A stretch of DNA of 64,000 bases. Origin: Marinobacter salsuginis (GTDB lineage: Bacteria; Pseudomonadota; Gammaproteobacteria; Pseudomonadales; Oleiphilaceae). Below the pieces are notes generated by a model. The model saw only the letters and a program-made list of their open reading frames with translations. It was not told the DNA's origin and made no database searches. Both the position numbers and the translations under genes were made by a program. Where the stretch lies: positions 124,001-188,000 of the forward strand of contig NZ_BGZH01000003.1 in NCBI RefSeq assembly GCF_009617755.1, given 5' to 3'. Shown piece by piece: positions 63,857 through 64,000 of the stretch (position 1 is its first letter; each line of letters opens with the position of its first letter).

Positions 63857-64000
63857 ATCCGGCTATCTGGCAGCCTTCATAGCGGTCGCGGCACTCGCCA
63901 CCTTCGCCACACGGGTGATTCCCTTCCTGTTTTTCGAGCGGCATACGGAACACCCGCTGGTTCGCCATCTGGGGCGATATTTACCTGCGGCGGTGATGGC
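63849..64000 (+). CDS. azlD: AzlD family protein (partial, cut by window end)
   Basis: The first 50 codons: an N-terminal hydrophobic helix (YLAAFIAVAALATFATRVIP) and FERHTEHPLVRHLGRYLP, as in AzlD, the small partner of AzlC. It overlaps azlC by 8 nt. Confidence 0.85.
   Translation, partial: MGESGYLAAFIAVAALATFATRVIPFLFFERHTEHPLVRHLGRYLPAAVM

Overview
The window looks like chromosome of a GC-rich marine gammaproteobacterium, most likely Marinobacter or a close relative. This is inferred from gene order and protein character, not from a marker gene: an xcp-type type II secretion locus with gspC divergent from gspEFG, a gacA/uvrY-uvrC-pgsA cluster, an MksBEF condensin, and a glycine-riboswitch-controlled dadA.

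Layout. 1-4.6 kb: type II secretion genes gspG (cut by the window edge), gspF and gspE on the minus strand, with gspC and a LapG-type cysteine peptidase gene facing away. 4.7-9.5 kb: an operon for an alkyl-DHAP-synthase-like flavoprotein, a GlpD-like dehydrogenase and an FGGY kinase. 9.5-10.9 kb: dadA behind a tandem glycine riboswitch. 11.1-12.8 kb: a PAS-GGDEF-EAL protein. 12.9-17.8 kb: MksB-MksF-MksE condensin. 18-22.2 kb: CIA30-like, PAS, SDR, old yellow enzyme and DUF429 genes.

22.6-45.2 kb is a visibly more AT-rich defence island. A plus-strand run of six tightly packed genes starts with three proteins matching the order and architecture of the phosphorothioate-dependent restriction module SspF-SspG-SspH (DptFGH-like). 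It continues with a double-GHKL ATPase/histidine-kinase protein, a receiver-domain protein with a large unknown C-terminus, and an HTH-HNH-STAND-TPR protein. Facing it on the minus strand are sspB (DUF4007), sspC (P-loop ATPase) and sspD (PAPS-reductase-like), with sspA (cysteine desulfurase) divergent from sspB. SspABCD would place single-strand phosphorothioates and SspFGH would attack unmodified DNA. The three genes welded to sspFGH fit no system I can name and are the best candidate for something new: a possible phosphorelay-like sensor/regulator pair linked to an HNH-armed STAND protein.

45.3-49.0 kb: an SbcC/SbcD-like (YhaN/YhaO-type) pair. 49.2-53.8 kb: a soluble NAD-dependent formate dehydrogenase (alpha subunit plus a fused NuoE-NuoF-type subunit). 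53.9-54.2 kb: tRNA-Cys and tRNA-Gly with a good promoter. 54.3-57.9 kb: an Mla/MCE-type lipid transport operon. 57.8-60.9 kb: pgsA, uvrC and uvrY. 61-63 kb: a YheU-like small protein and a chemoreceptor. The window ends in azlC and the start of azlD. No CRISPR array, rRNA gene, integrase or insertion sequence was seen.
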